Assembly: GCF_000149955.1 (NCBI RefSeq)
Contig: NW_017264846.1
Coordinates: 1-64,000, forward strand
Direction of reading: 5' to 3'
Length of the DNA stretch: 64,000 nucleotides
From: Fusarium oxysporum f. sp. lycopersici 4287
Taxonomy: Eukaryota > Ascomycota > Sordariomycetes > Hypocreales > Nectriaceae
Part shown: one piece after another, positions 54,700 through 64,000 of the stretch
How positions within the stretch are numbered: position 1 is the first letter of the stretch
Layout of the letters: each line of letters begins with the position of its first letter
Notes under the pieces: generated by a model
Database searches by the model: none
Told to the model about the DNA's origin: nothing
Seen by the model: only the letters and a program-made list of their open reading frames with translations
Program-made: the position numbers and the translations under genes

Positions 54700-55941
54700 A
54701 TGTCGGCCAAACACGCCGAGAGGATCATTAGCTACGCGTCTCCGGAGGATTGGGACTCCTGGTCCAACGAATTCAAGAAACTGGCGCACGCCTACGACCT
54801 GTGGCAGTATATTGATCCGACCGATCGCATCCGATGGCCTCAGCGACCAGAACTTCCAGAAATCCGAGACTACCCCAGACAAGCAGATCCGGACGATCCC
54901 GATAGTGGCACAATGACGCCCGGCTCAGATTACGTACCGCCCCGGCGAATCGGAGAGTTGACGTCTGAAGGAAGAGCGGAATACGAGCATGATATCAGGA
55001 TCTACTCTCTGAAAGAAACGGCGTATAGAGAGACGAAGAAACAGGAGCAGAAGCTGGTCGAGTTTGTCCTCAAGACGGTCTCGGCCACGTATCAGAAAAC
55101 ATCCTGCGTCACGGGAGACCGATTAGACAAGTGGTATCAGGAGCTACGAAGATCTGGAGTGGTATACAACGAACGCCTTCGACCCGAAGCGCGCGACAAG
55201 TACCACAAAGCCGTACATACAGCCCCGAAGATCAACAAACTCAACGAGTGGGTCACGGAGTGGGAGACGACGATGGCCGAAGCGATCAGCAAGAAAGTCC
55301 CTGATGCCCTCGACGCGCAATGCTGGGCGGAAGACCTGAACCGAGCAATGTACCATGTTCTCCCCAGCTGGGCATCTACTTTCCGACAACACCGACGTCC
55401 TCAAATCCTCAATAATTCCCTCAACTATCGAGAGGTCGCTGCCGACATTCGATACGAAGCCAAAATGGCCAACGCTAGCGGAAGGCCGTCAGGAATCAAG
55501 AGAGGCGCATTCGCAGCCACATACGGCGCTGCATCCAGGAACGACAGACCTGCAATCACAGACCGCGATAATGACACTATTGAAGTCCAAGGAGACGCCT
55601 CAGATTGGGCGACGGACGAAACATCCTATGCACATCGAGATACGCGAGGCCAAGGCCGTGGGCGTAGAGCACGAGGCGGCGGAAGAGGAGTATCAACAAA
55701 ACGAAAACGAGCAGAGACGACCGTCAATCCGAACCCGGATGGCCCTACTTGTCGAGGATGTTTAGGTTTCCATGACTGGAAAGGCTGCTGGTACTTATTC
55801 CCAGCCCAGAAAGCCGAAGGATGGGAGCCCAACCAAGCGATACAACGATTAATAAATGACCGTCTCAAGAACGATACTGGTTTGGTGGAGGAAGTCAAAC
55901 GATTGTCCAAAAGTAGAGACAGAACCACTCAGGACGAGTGA
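54700..55941 (+). CDS. Copia gag protein
   Basis: 413 aa starting MSAKHAERIISYASPEDWDS. The central part is helical and polar; near residue 310 there is an RG-rich stretch (RGQGRGRRARGGGRG), then a CCHC-like knuckle CRGCLGFHDWKGCWYLF. This is a nucleocapsid layout. The ORF ends with TGA at 55939-55941, after which the same frame continues into pol. The gag protein would assemble virus-like particles. Confidence 0.85.
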   Translation: MSAKHAERIISYASPEDWDSWSNEFKKLAHAYDLWQYIDPTDRIRWPQRPELPEIRDYPRQADPDDPDSGTMTPGSDYVPPRRIGELTSEGRAEYEHDIRIYSLKETAYRETKKQEQKLVEFVLKTVSATYQKTSCVTGDRLDKWYQELRRSGVVYNERLRPEARDKYHKAVHTAPKINKLNEWVTEWETTMAEAISKKVPDALDAQCWAEDLNRAMYHVLPSWASTFRQHRRPQILNNSLNYREVAADIRYEAKMANASGRPSGIKRGAFAATYGAASRNDRPAITDRDNDTIEVQGDASDWATDETSYAHRDTRGQGRGRRARGGGRGVSTKRKRAETTVNPNPDGPTCRGCLGFHDWKGCWYLFPAQKAEGWEPNQAIQRLINDRLKNDTGLVEEVKRLSKSRDRTTQDE

Positions 55942-55956
55942 CTTGGGCGGGGTATG
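55939..55956 (+). other. In-frame UGA between gag and pol (possible readthrough)
   Basis: The junction reads GAG TGA CTT GGG CGG GGT ATG. gag and pol are in the same frame and only this UGA separates them. UGA followed by C is a leaky stop context. Either stop readthrough sets the gag:pol ratio or a single mutation (for example CGA to TGA) made the stop. Confidence 0.5.
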
Positions 55957-58900
55957 GCACACGTCAAGGCAACCTACCTAGTGACGCATAACTTTATCGC
56001 AGCCTTCAACTGTGCCCCCTACCCTCTCAGACATTCTGCCATCCTTGACTCTGGATCGACAATCCATATCTTCAATGAAGTGTGCAGGTTCCTCAACTAC
56101 CGACCGGCACCGTCTGGAGACTTCGTCTACGCAGGGGAGTCACCAGTGGCCATTCACGGGTACGGGAACGTGGATATTCGCGTTCAAGGACCTCAAGGAC
56201 CCTCTCTTCTCAGATTGCGAGATGTAGCTCATTGCGTAAACTTTGCATGCAATATTGTGTCATACCGCCAGTTGCGGAAAAGGGGCTACTACTGGGATAC
56301 CAAAGGGAATAACAACCAAATCCGCAGGAAAGATGATTCAATCCTCTGCACATTGACGGATCATTTCGACCAGTACGTACTGGAGTATATCGACAAATCA
56401 ACAACGGCAGCGGCATTCCTAGCCAAACGGAAACAGTATGATTCGTGGACTAAACGCCCTCCTCGCAGTGGAGACGAAACCTTTTGGCACCTTCGACTTG
56501 GACACCCAGGGCCTGAAGCACTCAAGCACCTCGTGGGCCAATGTCGGGGGGTGAAGATCAGAGGGATCTCCACGGCTGAGTGTGATGCTTGTGGAATGGC
56601 GAAGGTGAAGCGCCAAGTCCGTCGACAAAGACGAGTTCCACCCGAGAAGGCTGGGATCCGACTCGCTATTGATTTCCACGACATGAGTGGGGATCCAGGC
56701 TACACTTCAGCTATGCTGGTCACCGACCGTTACTCTGGCTATATCTGGGACTATTATCTTCCCGATCGAACTGCACCAACGCTTATCGGTGCACTTGAGC
56801 ATCTACTCAGAACACTAGAGCGACAACTCCAGTGTAGGCCCGAAGTCATCGAGTGTGATAACGAGATCCCGGATAGTCACCAGGTAAGTGACTTCCTCAG
56901 TATCAAAAACGGGATGCGCCTAGAGCCCTCCGCGCCATATGCCCAAAGTCAAAATGGCGGCGCAGAGCGCTCGGGGGGTGTGATCAAGGAGAAAGCTCGT
57001 GCAATGAGAGCTGGAGCAAAGCTGCCTTCGTTCCTTTGGGTTGAGATCTGGCGCGCTGCCGTATACCTATACAATAGGACACCCAAGTATATCTACAATT
57101 GGAAGACGCCATATGAGCGTTTCTACACTTACTTTGCCTTTAGGGACGGCGTGGTTGTCACGGAGCGTAAGCCCGATCAAACACACCTACGCGTGTATGG
57201 CTGTAAAGCCTTTGCGATGACGACCGATGCTTTGAAAAAGAAGAATCGGCGACAACGACTCAATCCCCGAGGGTGGATAGGATACCTGGTCGGGTATAAC
57301 TCGACAAACATCTACAGGGTCTGGAATCCGTTGACCAACAAGGTCATCTCCACTAGAGACGTGATCTTCAACGAGAAGGAGACGTTCTCTGGGGATGTCC
57401 AACACCTCAAGGATGATTTAAAAGAACTAAACGAGGAAGAACTTATTCAGCATCTCACTGATGCAGAGGTCCCACAGGGATCTAGCATCAATCTGGATGC
57501 TTCTACCCAAGAAGAAGACGAGGAATTAAGCGCCTTGCCTGAAGGACTAGCGTTTGAGCGGGAGGCTGCAAGTTATCCACATAGAGGGTTTGAACGTGAT
57601 CTCACGATTACGCAGGGTGAGACTGGCAGGACACTAGTCGTAGGAGATCGCAATCGAGAAGAGCCTGACGGGACTGATCACCCCTACACGACCGCTCGAT
57701 TCACTCCCTACCTGACCCCGGAGACTTGCCCTCTACGGCCTGCTGCCCTTCTGGTCGCTACTATCAGAGAACCTCCCGTGAGGAAGGAGGGGGAAAACCC
57801 CCCTCAGTTACGAGCTGCCAAGATGGTGCATGTCCCACCTAGCGCTGGCACTTCCCCGGGACGAGACGGCGCAAATGGAGCCCCTCGAGTCATTTCAACT
57901 CCGAGCAGTTACTGGGAGGCCGCATTTAATGCCGGTCGACTCGCATCTGTGAAAGGGACCTGGAATGGCAAGGTGGTGAGTAAGCGGAAGCTCGAGAAGC
58001 AGGCGAGCTCGGCCAGCTGCCACCCTGATAGCGGAGAACCTCAGTTTACGGGAAGTCGAGGGGAATCTACTAAGCTGATGGATTCTCCCAATCGCAAAAC
58101 ACAATCTGCAAAGCTGACAGATTTAGGTGACGGCCAACGCCGAATACACCGGCGAGACATGCCAATATTGCCAAAAAGGCATAAAGACCTCAAGAACCAT
58201 CCACTAGGTGACCTATTCCGCGAGGCAGAAAAGACTCATCTTGAAAGCCATAAAGAAATGCGCTCCTGGCGTGAGGTTCAGAGAGAAGAAGCCGCAGGCA
58301 AGGAACTCCTGGACTGCATGTGGGTTTATGTATACAAGTTCGACAAGCACGGATGGTTCACCAAGTGCAAGGCCCGGCTCGTTGTACGAGGCGATCAACA
58401 GGCCAAGTCGACACACGAGGATACCTATGCATCCACACTTGCCGGCAGATCTTTCCGAACACTCATGGCTATAGCTGCTCGCTTTGATTTAGAACTTCTC
58501 CAGTATGATGTCGTCAACGCCTTTGTCAATGCTGAACTGAAACAGGACGTCTATATGCGGATGCCCGGAGGCTACCGGAAGCCTGGCCTGATCCTCAAAC
58601 TTCAGAAAGCACTATACGGCTTGCGCCAGTCACCATTACTTTGGCAAAAGGAACTAACCACCACCCTTACGAACATTGGGTTCAAGTCTGTACCTCACGA
58701 GCCATGCTGTCTCTCGAAAGGAGGAATATTGATATTCTTCTATGTGGACGACCTCATTGTTGCCTACGAGAAGACCAATCAAAGATCGGTCGAATGGACG
58801 ATAGGCAAGCTTCGAGAAAAGTACCAACTCTCTGGAGGAGATATGCTACAGTGGTTTCTTGGAATTGAGATTATTCGCGACCGAAACCAACGTCTGATTT

Positions 58901-59781
58901 GGCTGTCGCAATCGTCATTCGTGGATAAGATCACTAGTCATTTTAGGATTCAAGGGGGAAAGCCTTCCCTCACTCCAATGACCACGAAAGAACTTCTTCC
59001 GAACGAAGAGCGCGCATCAACAGCGTCAATACAGCAGTATCAACGCAAGACCGGATCAGTGCTCTACCTGGCAGTAATCACTCGACCCGATATTGCCTTT
59101 GCTGTTTCTCGACTTTGTCGATTCAACATGAACCCGAGCGATGATCACCATGAGGCCTTGGACCACCTATTCCGGTATCTGCAAAACACCAGGGCACTTG
59201 CACTACAACTCGGCGGAACAGACACTTTTGATGTGTACAGTGACGCTTCCTTTGCCGACAACACAATCGATCGGAAGAGCTCGCAAGCCTACGTGATGAA
59301 GCTATTTGGAGGGACTATTGGATGGCGCGCCAACAAGCAGGACACCGTGACTACCTCTACAACAGAGGCGGAGTTGCTGGCACTTGCGCAGGCTGCGAAG
59401 GAGTCCATGTTCATCTCCAGATTAATCACCGAGCTCGGCGTGACCCTTGACAACAGAAGCATCATCATTCAGTGCGATAACGCGCAGACCATTCGGCTTA
59501 TTAATTCCGACGTGGCGCTCCTGCAGACCAAACTTCGACACGTCGACATCCATAACCACTGGCTACGCCAGGAAGCACTCGCTAACCGGATCTCGGTCCG
59601 GCATAGTCCCACCACCGAGATGATTGCGGACGGCCTCACGAAGGCATTACCCGCTCAGCAGTTCCAGAAGTTCGTCATGCAGGTTGGCCTAGTGGATATT
59701 AACGATAAGATTCAAGAGAGAAGGTTCAAGGAGCTCACTGCGGAGGACTTTGTCAGAGCAGAGGAACAGCTTGATGGATGA
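55954..59781 (+). CDS. Copia pol polyprotein (protease, integrase, RT, RNase H)
   Basis: 1275 aa. Protease active site DSG at residue 32 (HSAILDSGSTIHIF). Integrase zinc finger near 178 (HLRLGHPGPEALKHL ... CDACGMAK), then core acids in LAIDFHDMS (about 236), VIECDNEI and QNGGAERSGG. Acidic and low-complexity linker about 480-760. Reverse transcriptase from about 788 (CMWVYVYKFDKHG), with KARLVVRGDQQ, QYDVVNAFVNAEL, ALYGLRQSPLLW and catalytic FYVDDL near 930. RNase H from about 1094 (VYSDASFADN) with TTEAELLALAQAAKE and CDNAQTIRL. No internal stop. The upstream AUG gives a start independent of gag, but retroelement pol is normally made as a gag fusion. Confidence 0.92.
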   Translation: MAHVKATYLVTHNFIAAFNCAPYPLRHSAILDSGSTIHIFNEVCRFLNYRPAPSGDFVYAGESPVAIHGYGNVDIRVQGPQGPSLLRLRDVAHCVNFACNIVSYRQLRKRGYYWDTKGNNNQIRRKDDSILCTLTDHFDQYVLEYIDKSTTAAAFLAKRKQYDSWTKRPPRSGDETFWHLRLGHPGPEALKHLVGQCRGVKIRGISTAECDACGMAKVKRQVRRQRRVPPEKAGIRLAIDFHDMSGDPGYTSAMLVTDRYSGYIWDYYLPDRTAPTLIGALEHLLRTLERQLQCRPEVIECDNEIPDSHQVSDFLSIKNGMRLEPSAPYAQSQNGGAERSGGVIKEKARAMRAGAKLPSFLWVEIWRAAVYLYNRTPKYIYNWKTPYERFYTYFAFRDGVVVTERKPDQTHLRVYGCKAFAMTTDALKKKNRRQRLNPRGWIGYLVGYNSTNIYRVWNPLTNKVISTRDVIFNEKETFSGDVQHLKDDLKELNEEELIQHLTDAEVPQGSSINLDASTQEEDEELSALPEGLAFEREAASYPHRGFERDLTITQGETGRTLVVGDRNREEPDGTDHPYTTARFTPYLTPETCPLRPAALLVATIREPPVRKEGENPPQLRAAKMVHVPPSAGTSPGRDGANGAPRVISTPSSYWEAAFNAGRLASVKGTWNGKVVSKRKLEKQASSASCHPDSGEPQFTGSRGESTKLMDSPNRKTQSAKLTDLGDGQRRIHRRDMPILPKRHKDLKNHPLGDLFREAEKTHLESHKEMRSWREVQREEAAGKELLDCMWVYVYKFDKHGWFTKCKARLVVRGDQQAKSTHEDTYASTLAGRSFRTLMAIAARFDLELLQYDVVNAFVNAELKQDVYMRMPGGYRKPGLILKLQKALYGLRQSPLLWQKELTTTLTNIGFKSVPHEPCCLSKGGILIFFYVDDLIVAYEKTNQRSVEWTIGKLREKYQLSGGDMLQWFLGIEIIRDRNQRLIWLSQSSFVDKITSHFRIQGGKPSLTPMTTKELLPNEERASTASIQQYQRKTGSVLYLAVITRPDIAFAVSRLCRFNMNPSDDHHEALDHLFRYLQNTRALALQLGGTDTFDVYSDASFADNTIDRKSSQAYVMKLFGGTIGWRANKQDTVTTSTTEAELLALAQAAKESMFISRLITELGVTLDNRSIIIQCDNAQTIRLINSDVALLQTKLRHVDIHNHWLRQEALANRISVRHSPTTEMIADGLTKALPAQQFQKFVMQVGLVDINDKIQERRFKELTAEDFVRAEEQLDG

Positions 59782-59869
59782 GCCGAATAAGGGATCGGAA
59801 GGATGGCCAACCTGACAATAGGAATACGGACTGCACAGACTGAGCCACGATGGCCAGTCTGGGGGGGTG

Positions 59870-60019
59870 TGTTGAACAGGTGCTGGGGTCTCACGTGCAA
59901 GCAGGGATACTTTAAGATTACAGCCGAAATGGTAAAACCTCCAAGGGGTAGATTTCAACAGAACACAACATGAATACACCAATTCACATCAATGAACCGA
60001 ATACACGTAATGTTTGACA
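59870..60019 (+). repeat. 3' LTR of the Copia element
   Basis: 150 bp, nearly identical to the 5' LTR. Confidence 0.88.
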
Positions 60020-60253
60020 GATATTTGCTCAAATTTGTGGCGTGCTCTCGGTAATCAGTGGGCCAGATTTCGTCCTGGGGCCACGGGGTCGCCATGATGC
60101 CTGAGTCGCACTGGGCAATGCGACCGACACTGGGCTATCCAATTCACCTTTCGGAGCGGTGTTGCGGCGCTGTAAATAGCTGTTGTTTTCAAAAATTTCG
60201 TTCTCGCTGTTGTTGAAGTTTTTCCTTAAGTGATAAATCACTACATTACACTG

Positions 60254-60607
60254 TGTTACGACCCCAGCGGTTACGTCACGTGTACCCCACAAACGCTCCA
60301 CCGTAACCAACCAACCAGGCAAGGACCGACAAGTATAGGAACGACGGCGCTCCAGGACCGACAGCGACCTCGTGTCGCGTCGCTCATATACAACCATCAC
60401 TAGTATATAGAACACATTCATTAGCACTTTCATAGGACTTAGCTCACCAGCTATCAATAAAGCATCTTTACATCAATAAGCCTAAACCGCATTACTTGAT
60501 CATTAAGAAACGTGACATTTCGCATCGCTCAGCATCACGCCCTACGTTATCTGCCAACATAAACCTAGTACGGACTAGTTTACCTGTTCGGGAACCCAAC
60601 CGTCACA
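60254..60607. repeat. Solo LTR (354 bp) with 5-bp target duplication
   Basis: Begins TGTTACGACCCC and ends CCGTCACA. Identical CACTG copies flank it (60249-60253 and 60608-60612). The start resembles LTRs of fungal Gypsy elements. No internal coding region remains. Confidence 0.75.
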
Positions 60608-61024
60608 CACTGCTGATATCTCTAAACAGTCTAATGCCTCCTTTTATTGTAACTGACTGGCTTTAATAGCCTTCTTAAGCTTCTTAACTTTAGTTGCTCT
60701 AATTGAAGCCCTTAATAAGTGTAGCAGTTTGACTTTTTTTCTCTTTAGATATATTTATATTATATAATATATAACAGTTTTTAGTTTGAAATAGGAAAAT
60801 TAATCTATATTCAGTTTGTATTTGCAGATTGCATAAGGTGTTATACTGAGCAGTACTTAAAGTTATATCTCTTAATAGTTAATAGTGTGTATTAAGCTTA
60901 TTAAGGTAAAGAAGTTATATTAATAGTTAATAAGATAAGTTCTATTTAGTGCTAAATGAATGTGTTTATATACTAAATGTAATTATATAGAGGTAATGTT
61001 ATATAAAGTTATTATTAATCCTAA
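60608..61024. other. AT-rich spacer, no gene
   Basis: Strongly AT-rich after 60700. No coding signal. Confidence 0.4.
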
Positions 61025-61265
61025 TGTCACAGCGTAAGACCAGACCAGGTTACCCTAGACCGATAGGCCAAGTGGATCTCAGTCACGTGGCGATACGTTA
61101 TCGCAGAAGATCTTGACCGACCGCCAGATAGCTCCCGAACGTAGCTCCTCGAGCTACGTCTTGTCAATAGAGCCTGACCTGCCGGCAGTGCCTATCCGTA
61201 GCAATAGAACCTATCCGCCTAAAGCGTTCCCTGTTCACCTGTATTCCCGAGCCTGACCCGTGACA
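61025..61265. repeat. Possible solo LTR (241 bp)
   Basis: Begins TGTCACAGCG and ends CCCGTGACA, so the ends are TG...CA with the inverted terminus TGTCAC/GTGACA, and it is GC-richer than its surroundings. The flanks (CCTAA and ACTCG) do not match, so the call rests on the ends alone. Confidence 0.45.
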
Positions 61266-61284
61266 ACTCGCTTATCATATACGT
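61266..61284 (-). repeat. Terminus of an ATGATAAGC-family element
   Basis: On the minus strand the sequence reads ACGTATATGATAAGCGAGT next to TA (61285-61286), identical to the start of the element at 53645. The putative solo LTR abuts it directly and the rest of the element is not found. Confidence 0.6.
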
Positions 61285-61318
61285 TATTTCATATATTAAG
61301 TATAACTGTAAAGAAATA

Positions 61319-61345
61319 ACGTACATGATAAGCAGAACTTATCGT
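61319..61345 (+). repeat. Facing terminus of a second ATGATAAGC-family element
   Basis: TA (61317-61318) is followed by ACGTACATGATAAGCAGAAC, sharing the first 15 bases with the termini at 15410 and 53645 and diverging after that. It points right, toward the Crypton-like ORF; its partner end is not in the window. Confidence 0.55.
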
Positions 61346-61626
61346 GGGGTCGTTTTGCGGAGTAATTTCGGGAAATCGTATGTGATTACACAACTACCAT
61401 CTGATAAGTGCCCGGCGCCGCGCACGCGAATATCTCGACGGTTAGGAGCCAAATCGATGCAATTCCAGGGCTGGAGGATTGCTACGCTCTGGCGGTCCGT
61501 TTGGTTCAAGAGCGACGCTGTATTGACGAGCGGGCGCTGAGATATTTGCGTGTGCAGCGGCTGGGGGGCCAGGCTTCGCTGCAAGGACTACGACATAGCA
61601 ATGCGCTGATCCTGCTGCTCCTTAAT

Positions 61627-61627
<1 letters not shown>

Positions 61628-61661
<34 letters not shown>

Positions 61662-61682
61662 AAAAAAAAAAAAAAAAAAAAA
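61628..61682. repeat. Poly-T / poly-A palindromic tract
   Basis: 26 T followed directly by AAAAAGA and more than 20 A. It could fold into a hairpin. May be biological or an assembly or sequencing artefact. Confidence 0.85.
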
Positions 61683-61705
61683 GTTTAATAAAAAAATACG
61701 CCTTC

Positions 61706-61723
61706 TAGATAGATAGATAGATA
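61706..61723. repeat. Short (TAGA)n microsatellite
   Basis: Four tandem TAGA units. Confidence 0.85.
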
Positions 61724-61772
61724 CGGACTAGTTACCGCTATAAATATATAAAGATCCTACCTGACGGCCAGC

Positions 61773-64000
61773 TTACCGTCGACGAGGGGCGGTCCGCCTC
61801 CTCCCTAGCCGAGCCCAGCGCCCCCGATGGCCCTGGCCCCGAGTCGGCCTTGGTCCCGGGCCTGGGTCATCGGGCACGGGGGTCCCTACCTGTACCCGTA
61901 TCCGGCCCTGGCCCTGGCCCCGCTGGCGGCGCTGTTTGAGCTCGTCGACGAGCCGGTTCAAGCTCCGGCCAGCGCGTAAGAGCTCTAGCTCTGCAACTGC
62001 CTCCTCCTCGCTCTTGCCGGACGCCGTGCGGGCCAAGAGCTCGTCCCAGATCACCTTCCGGCGACAGAACTGCACCCTGATCCCATTCCCCGGGCGCCAG
62101 CGGCTTCCTCACGTCTCTTCTAGCACCCGTACGGCCGGCTGACCTGCAATCCCTTCCTCCCATTCCTTCCAGACATCCCACACTGTAAAGACCTTGGCCA
62201 GGGCTGCAACGACGGGCATACCTGGTACTGGAGGCTCTGGAGCCGGAGCCGGAGCCGTATTGAAGTTCAAGGTAGGGGCTGTCGACGGCGCCGGCGCCGG
62301 CGCCAGCGACACTGCTGGCCCGGCTCCAAAGTGGCCGGTAAAGGTGACAGGGACCTTGCCTTGGAGGAGGGCATCGAGGCCGCCCTGAATTCCTTCTAGC
62401 CGGGCCTCTAGCCGGATGGCCAGCCGCTGGCTATTCTGTAAGACGGCTTCGCGTGTGCTCTCTAACACACCGCTAAGCTCTGGCAACGCGCGTTGTACGA
62501 GCAGGCTTAACGGTTCCGTAGCCCCTACCGCGTCAGAGCGAACGGCGACGGCGAACTCATCCCATTCGGGCCCGTTAAAAGGGGCGTAGGCGAAGAAGGG
62601 TAGCGACGGATAGCGAGGCTGCAATACAGCCAGGTCCTGTAACAGTACTATACGCAGGCGCCGCATAAGCTTAAGGAAGCCGTCGGCGGCTAGGTCGTCG
62701 TCGTCGAGGCCACCTTCTGCCCAGCATTGCCGGCGCGCGCGAGCCTCAAAGCGAGGCTCCCACTCCTCGATCCACGGCCAGAGCTGCTTTTGTAAGACGT
62801 ACGGGGGCTCGTGGGCCGCACGCGCGAGGAAGTAGTCCCCGGGTGACGCCGAGAAGCCGGCGACAATACGCATGAACTGGCGCGGTAGATGCGTAAGATA
62901 GGCCTGGCAGAGCACGCTCTGGTTCCAGCGGCCGGCCTGCGAGATCTGGGCGAGTGACGTGCCGTGAGTCTCCGCGTCCTGGGCGCCTACCCTGCGCGGG
63001 AGGTGCGTCTTCTTTGACGCCATAAGGCCAGCAGCACCGAAGATACGCCAGGTCTCTTGTAGCTGCGTCGGGTACGAGAGCTCCTGCTCGCGGTCCCGTC
63101 CGACAAGAACCTTGATCCGATACCAGTCCTGGCGGCGCCGGAAAGACGGGGACGGCTCGCCGGCGACGTGCCAGCGCCAGAAGAAGAGCTGTGCTAAGGC
63201 CCCTTGCGTACAGAACAAGGGGTCCTTATGCCGGAGGGCACCCATGAACTCTTTCTTTGCCGTCTTGTTTAGCTTACCGTCTTGCAAAAGGGTAACGAGG
63301 CAGCCACAGGGGGTCGGGCCTTCTGAAGACGGATAGTCGAGTAGAGACAGGTCTGCAAGCTCCATCTTACGGCGGTTTTCCCCCCGTAAGAGGTAGTAGT
63401 GGCCGAATAGGAGGTCAACTCGCGTACGGAGGTTTTGCGGCATGTATGCGGCCCCGCTGAGAAGGAGATCCTGGACCCGGAGCCATTCGTCGGGTGAATA
63501 GCCGGCCTGGATCCCGTCAGTCCCGCGGTCTTTAAAGGAGGCGCGGTCGTGCTTCCCCCGCTGCCGGCCGCGTTGCTCAAGGAAGCCTCGTACGGCGGCG
63601 CCCCGGGGATTTTCCGTGTTTGCGTTGCCGTGGGCTACCTGGAGCCGCCAGAGCTCGATAACGGCCGCGATATAGGCGTCGATAGTGCCCCTCGTAAGCA
63701 GAGATCCTTCGGCAAGGTCTGCTGCAGCCGGCGCAAGGGCCGTGGGTGGCACGTAGCCCTCGCGGTCGTCTGCAAGCAGCTCGGCGGCCTCGGCCAGGGG
63801 GACCTCTAGGGCTTCGGCTAGGCTTTCGGCCTCTGCCAGGGCCGCGGCCTCGAGCTGCTCCTGTTCGAGCTGCCGCCGTAACTGTACAGCCTTTCCTTTG
63901 CCCTTGCCCTTACCCCGTGCCCGTGGTTTCTTTTGCGGCGGGGCAACGCGTCGTAAGAGGATATCCTCTTTGAGCCACGCTGCTAGCTTGTCTGGGGTTA
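61773..64000 (-). pseudogene. Crypton-type tyrosine recombinase, nonsense codon in DNA-binding domain (partial)
   Basis: The minus frame is open from the right edge to a TGA at 62109-62111 and continues in the same frame to 61773. The N-terminal part is missing beyond the window; a basic, helical stretch (PPQKKPRARGKGKGKGKAVQ) precedes the recombinase domain. Typical Crypton phrases: LLFGHYYLLRGENRRKMELA (first catalytic Arg), then THGTSLAQISQAGRW and CQAYLTHLPRQFMRI (probable Tyr). A Pro/Ala linker leads to a GCR1_C-like DNA-binding domain (VWDVWKEWEEGIAGQPAVRV). The TGA interrupts it just before GSRWRPGN and QFCRRKVIWDELL; TGG or CGA would restore sense. Without this, the protein loses the last third of its DNA-binding domain. 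Cryptons insert by site-specific recombination without TIRs. Confidence 0.8.

Larger units (their letters stand above)
54476..60019 (+). mobile_element. Ty1/Copia LTR retrotransposon, nearly intact (5.5 kb)
   Basis: Two LTRs of 152 and 150 bp (54476-54627, 59870-60019) begin TGTTGAACAGGTGC and differ by a few substitutions and one 2-bp indel. The order gag, protease, integrase, RT, RNase H defines Copia. A G-rich polypurine stretch (about 59860-59867) precedes the 3' LTR. The flanking 5-mers (GTAAC left, GATAT right) do not match, so the target duplication is not recovered. High LTR identity and long ORFs mean recent insertion. Confidence 0.9.

Noticed and set aside
54471..60024. Target duplication of the Copia element
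   Set aside because: The flanking 5-mers GTAAC and GATAT differ, so none is claimed.
60029..60457. 142-aa minus-strand ORF
   Set aside because: It runs across the solo LTR boundary at 60254, so it is a chance frame.

Overview
The window looks like an accessory, transposon-rich stretch of a filamentous ascomycete genome, most likely a sordariomycete of the Hypocreales. The reasons are short GT-AG introns (46-150 bp), a fungal Dsn1/Mis13 kinetochore protein, ATF-type bZIP factors, fungal HNH and SGNH-like proteins, small secreted cysteine-containing proteins, and fungal transposon families (Tad-like LINEs, Fot/pogo, Tc1, hAT, Copia, Crypton). Species was not determined.

Layout. 1-2530: 3' part of a Tad-like LINE. 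3281-4598: broken coiled-coil gene. 5753-5939: small palindromic MITE. 6074-6664: double-chromodomain protein with three ACGCGT boxes upstream. 7020-9025: second LINE fragment (minus strand), split exactly at its ORF1/ORF2 junction by a 671-bp hAT-type MITE. 9291-10853: DSN1. 13613-14870: HNH-domain protein. 14985-16964: TIR element and decayed Tc1 copy. 17054-17440: small secreted protein. 19108-19866: hAT-type nonautonomous element with perfect 8-bp target duplication. 20352-20582: OrsD-like fragment. 21707-24148: two bZIP paralogs, one broken. 24925-25623: CBM21 protein. 28085-29076: bHLH factor. 29949-30652: RING-H2 membrane protein. 30861-31255: possible piggyBac remnant. 31421-33404: Fot-type element interrupted by a 131-bp solo LTR. 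34082-35613: SGNH-like membrane protein. 35614-40933: AT-rich, with one small secreted protein and one pseudogene. 40934-41806: third bZIP relative. 43348-45563: structurally complete Fot/pogo element. 45637-48899: decayed hAT. 49519-50559: second CBM21 protein. 52125-53222: CDC2-type kinase with one frameshift. 53645-54086: TIR element. 54476-60019: nearly intact Ty1/Copia retrotransposon. 60254-61265: solo LTRs. 61773-64000: Crypton-type tyrosine recombinase running off the right edge.

Host genes and mobile DNA alternate, and no metabolic pathway is visible. The conserved cellular functions are kinetochore (DSN1) and possibly cell cycle (a CDK copy). The regulatory genes (three bZIP relatives, bHLH, chromodomain protein, two CBM21 proteins with PP1-docking motifs) look like accessory duplicates. 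Several open frames carry single C-to-T type nonsense changes (CAA/CAG to TAA/TAG), as expected from repeat-induced point mutation or simple decay. At least two elements look structurally competent: the Fot-type element at 43348-45563, and the Copia element apart from one UGA between gag and pol.
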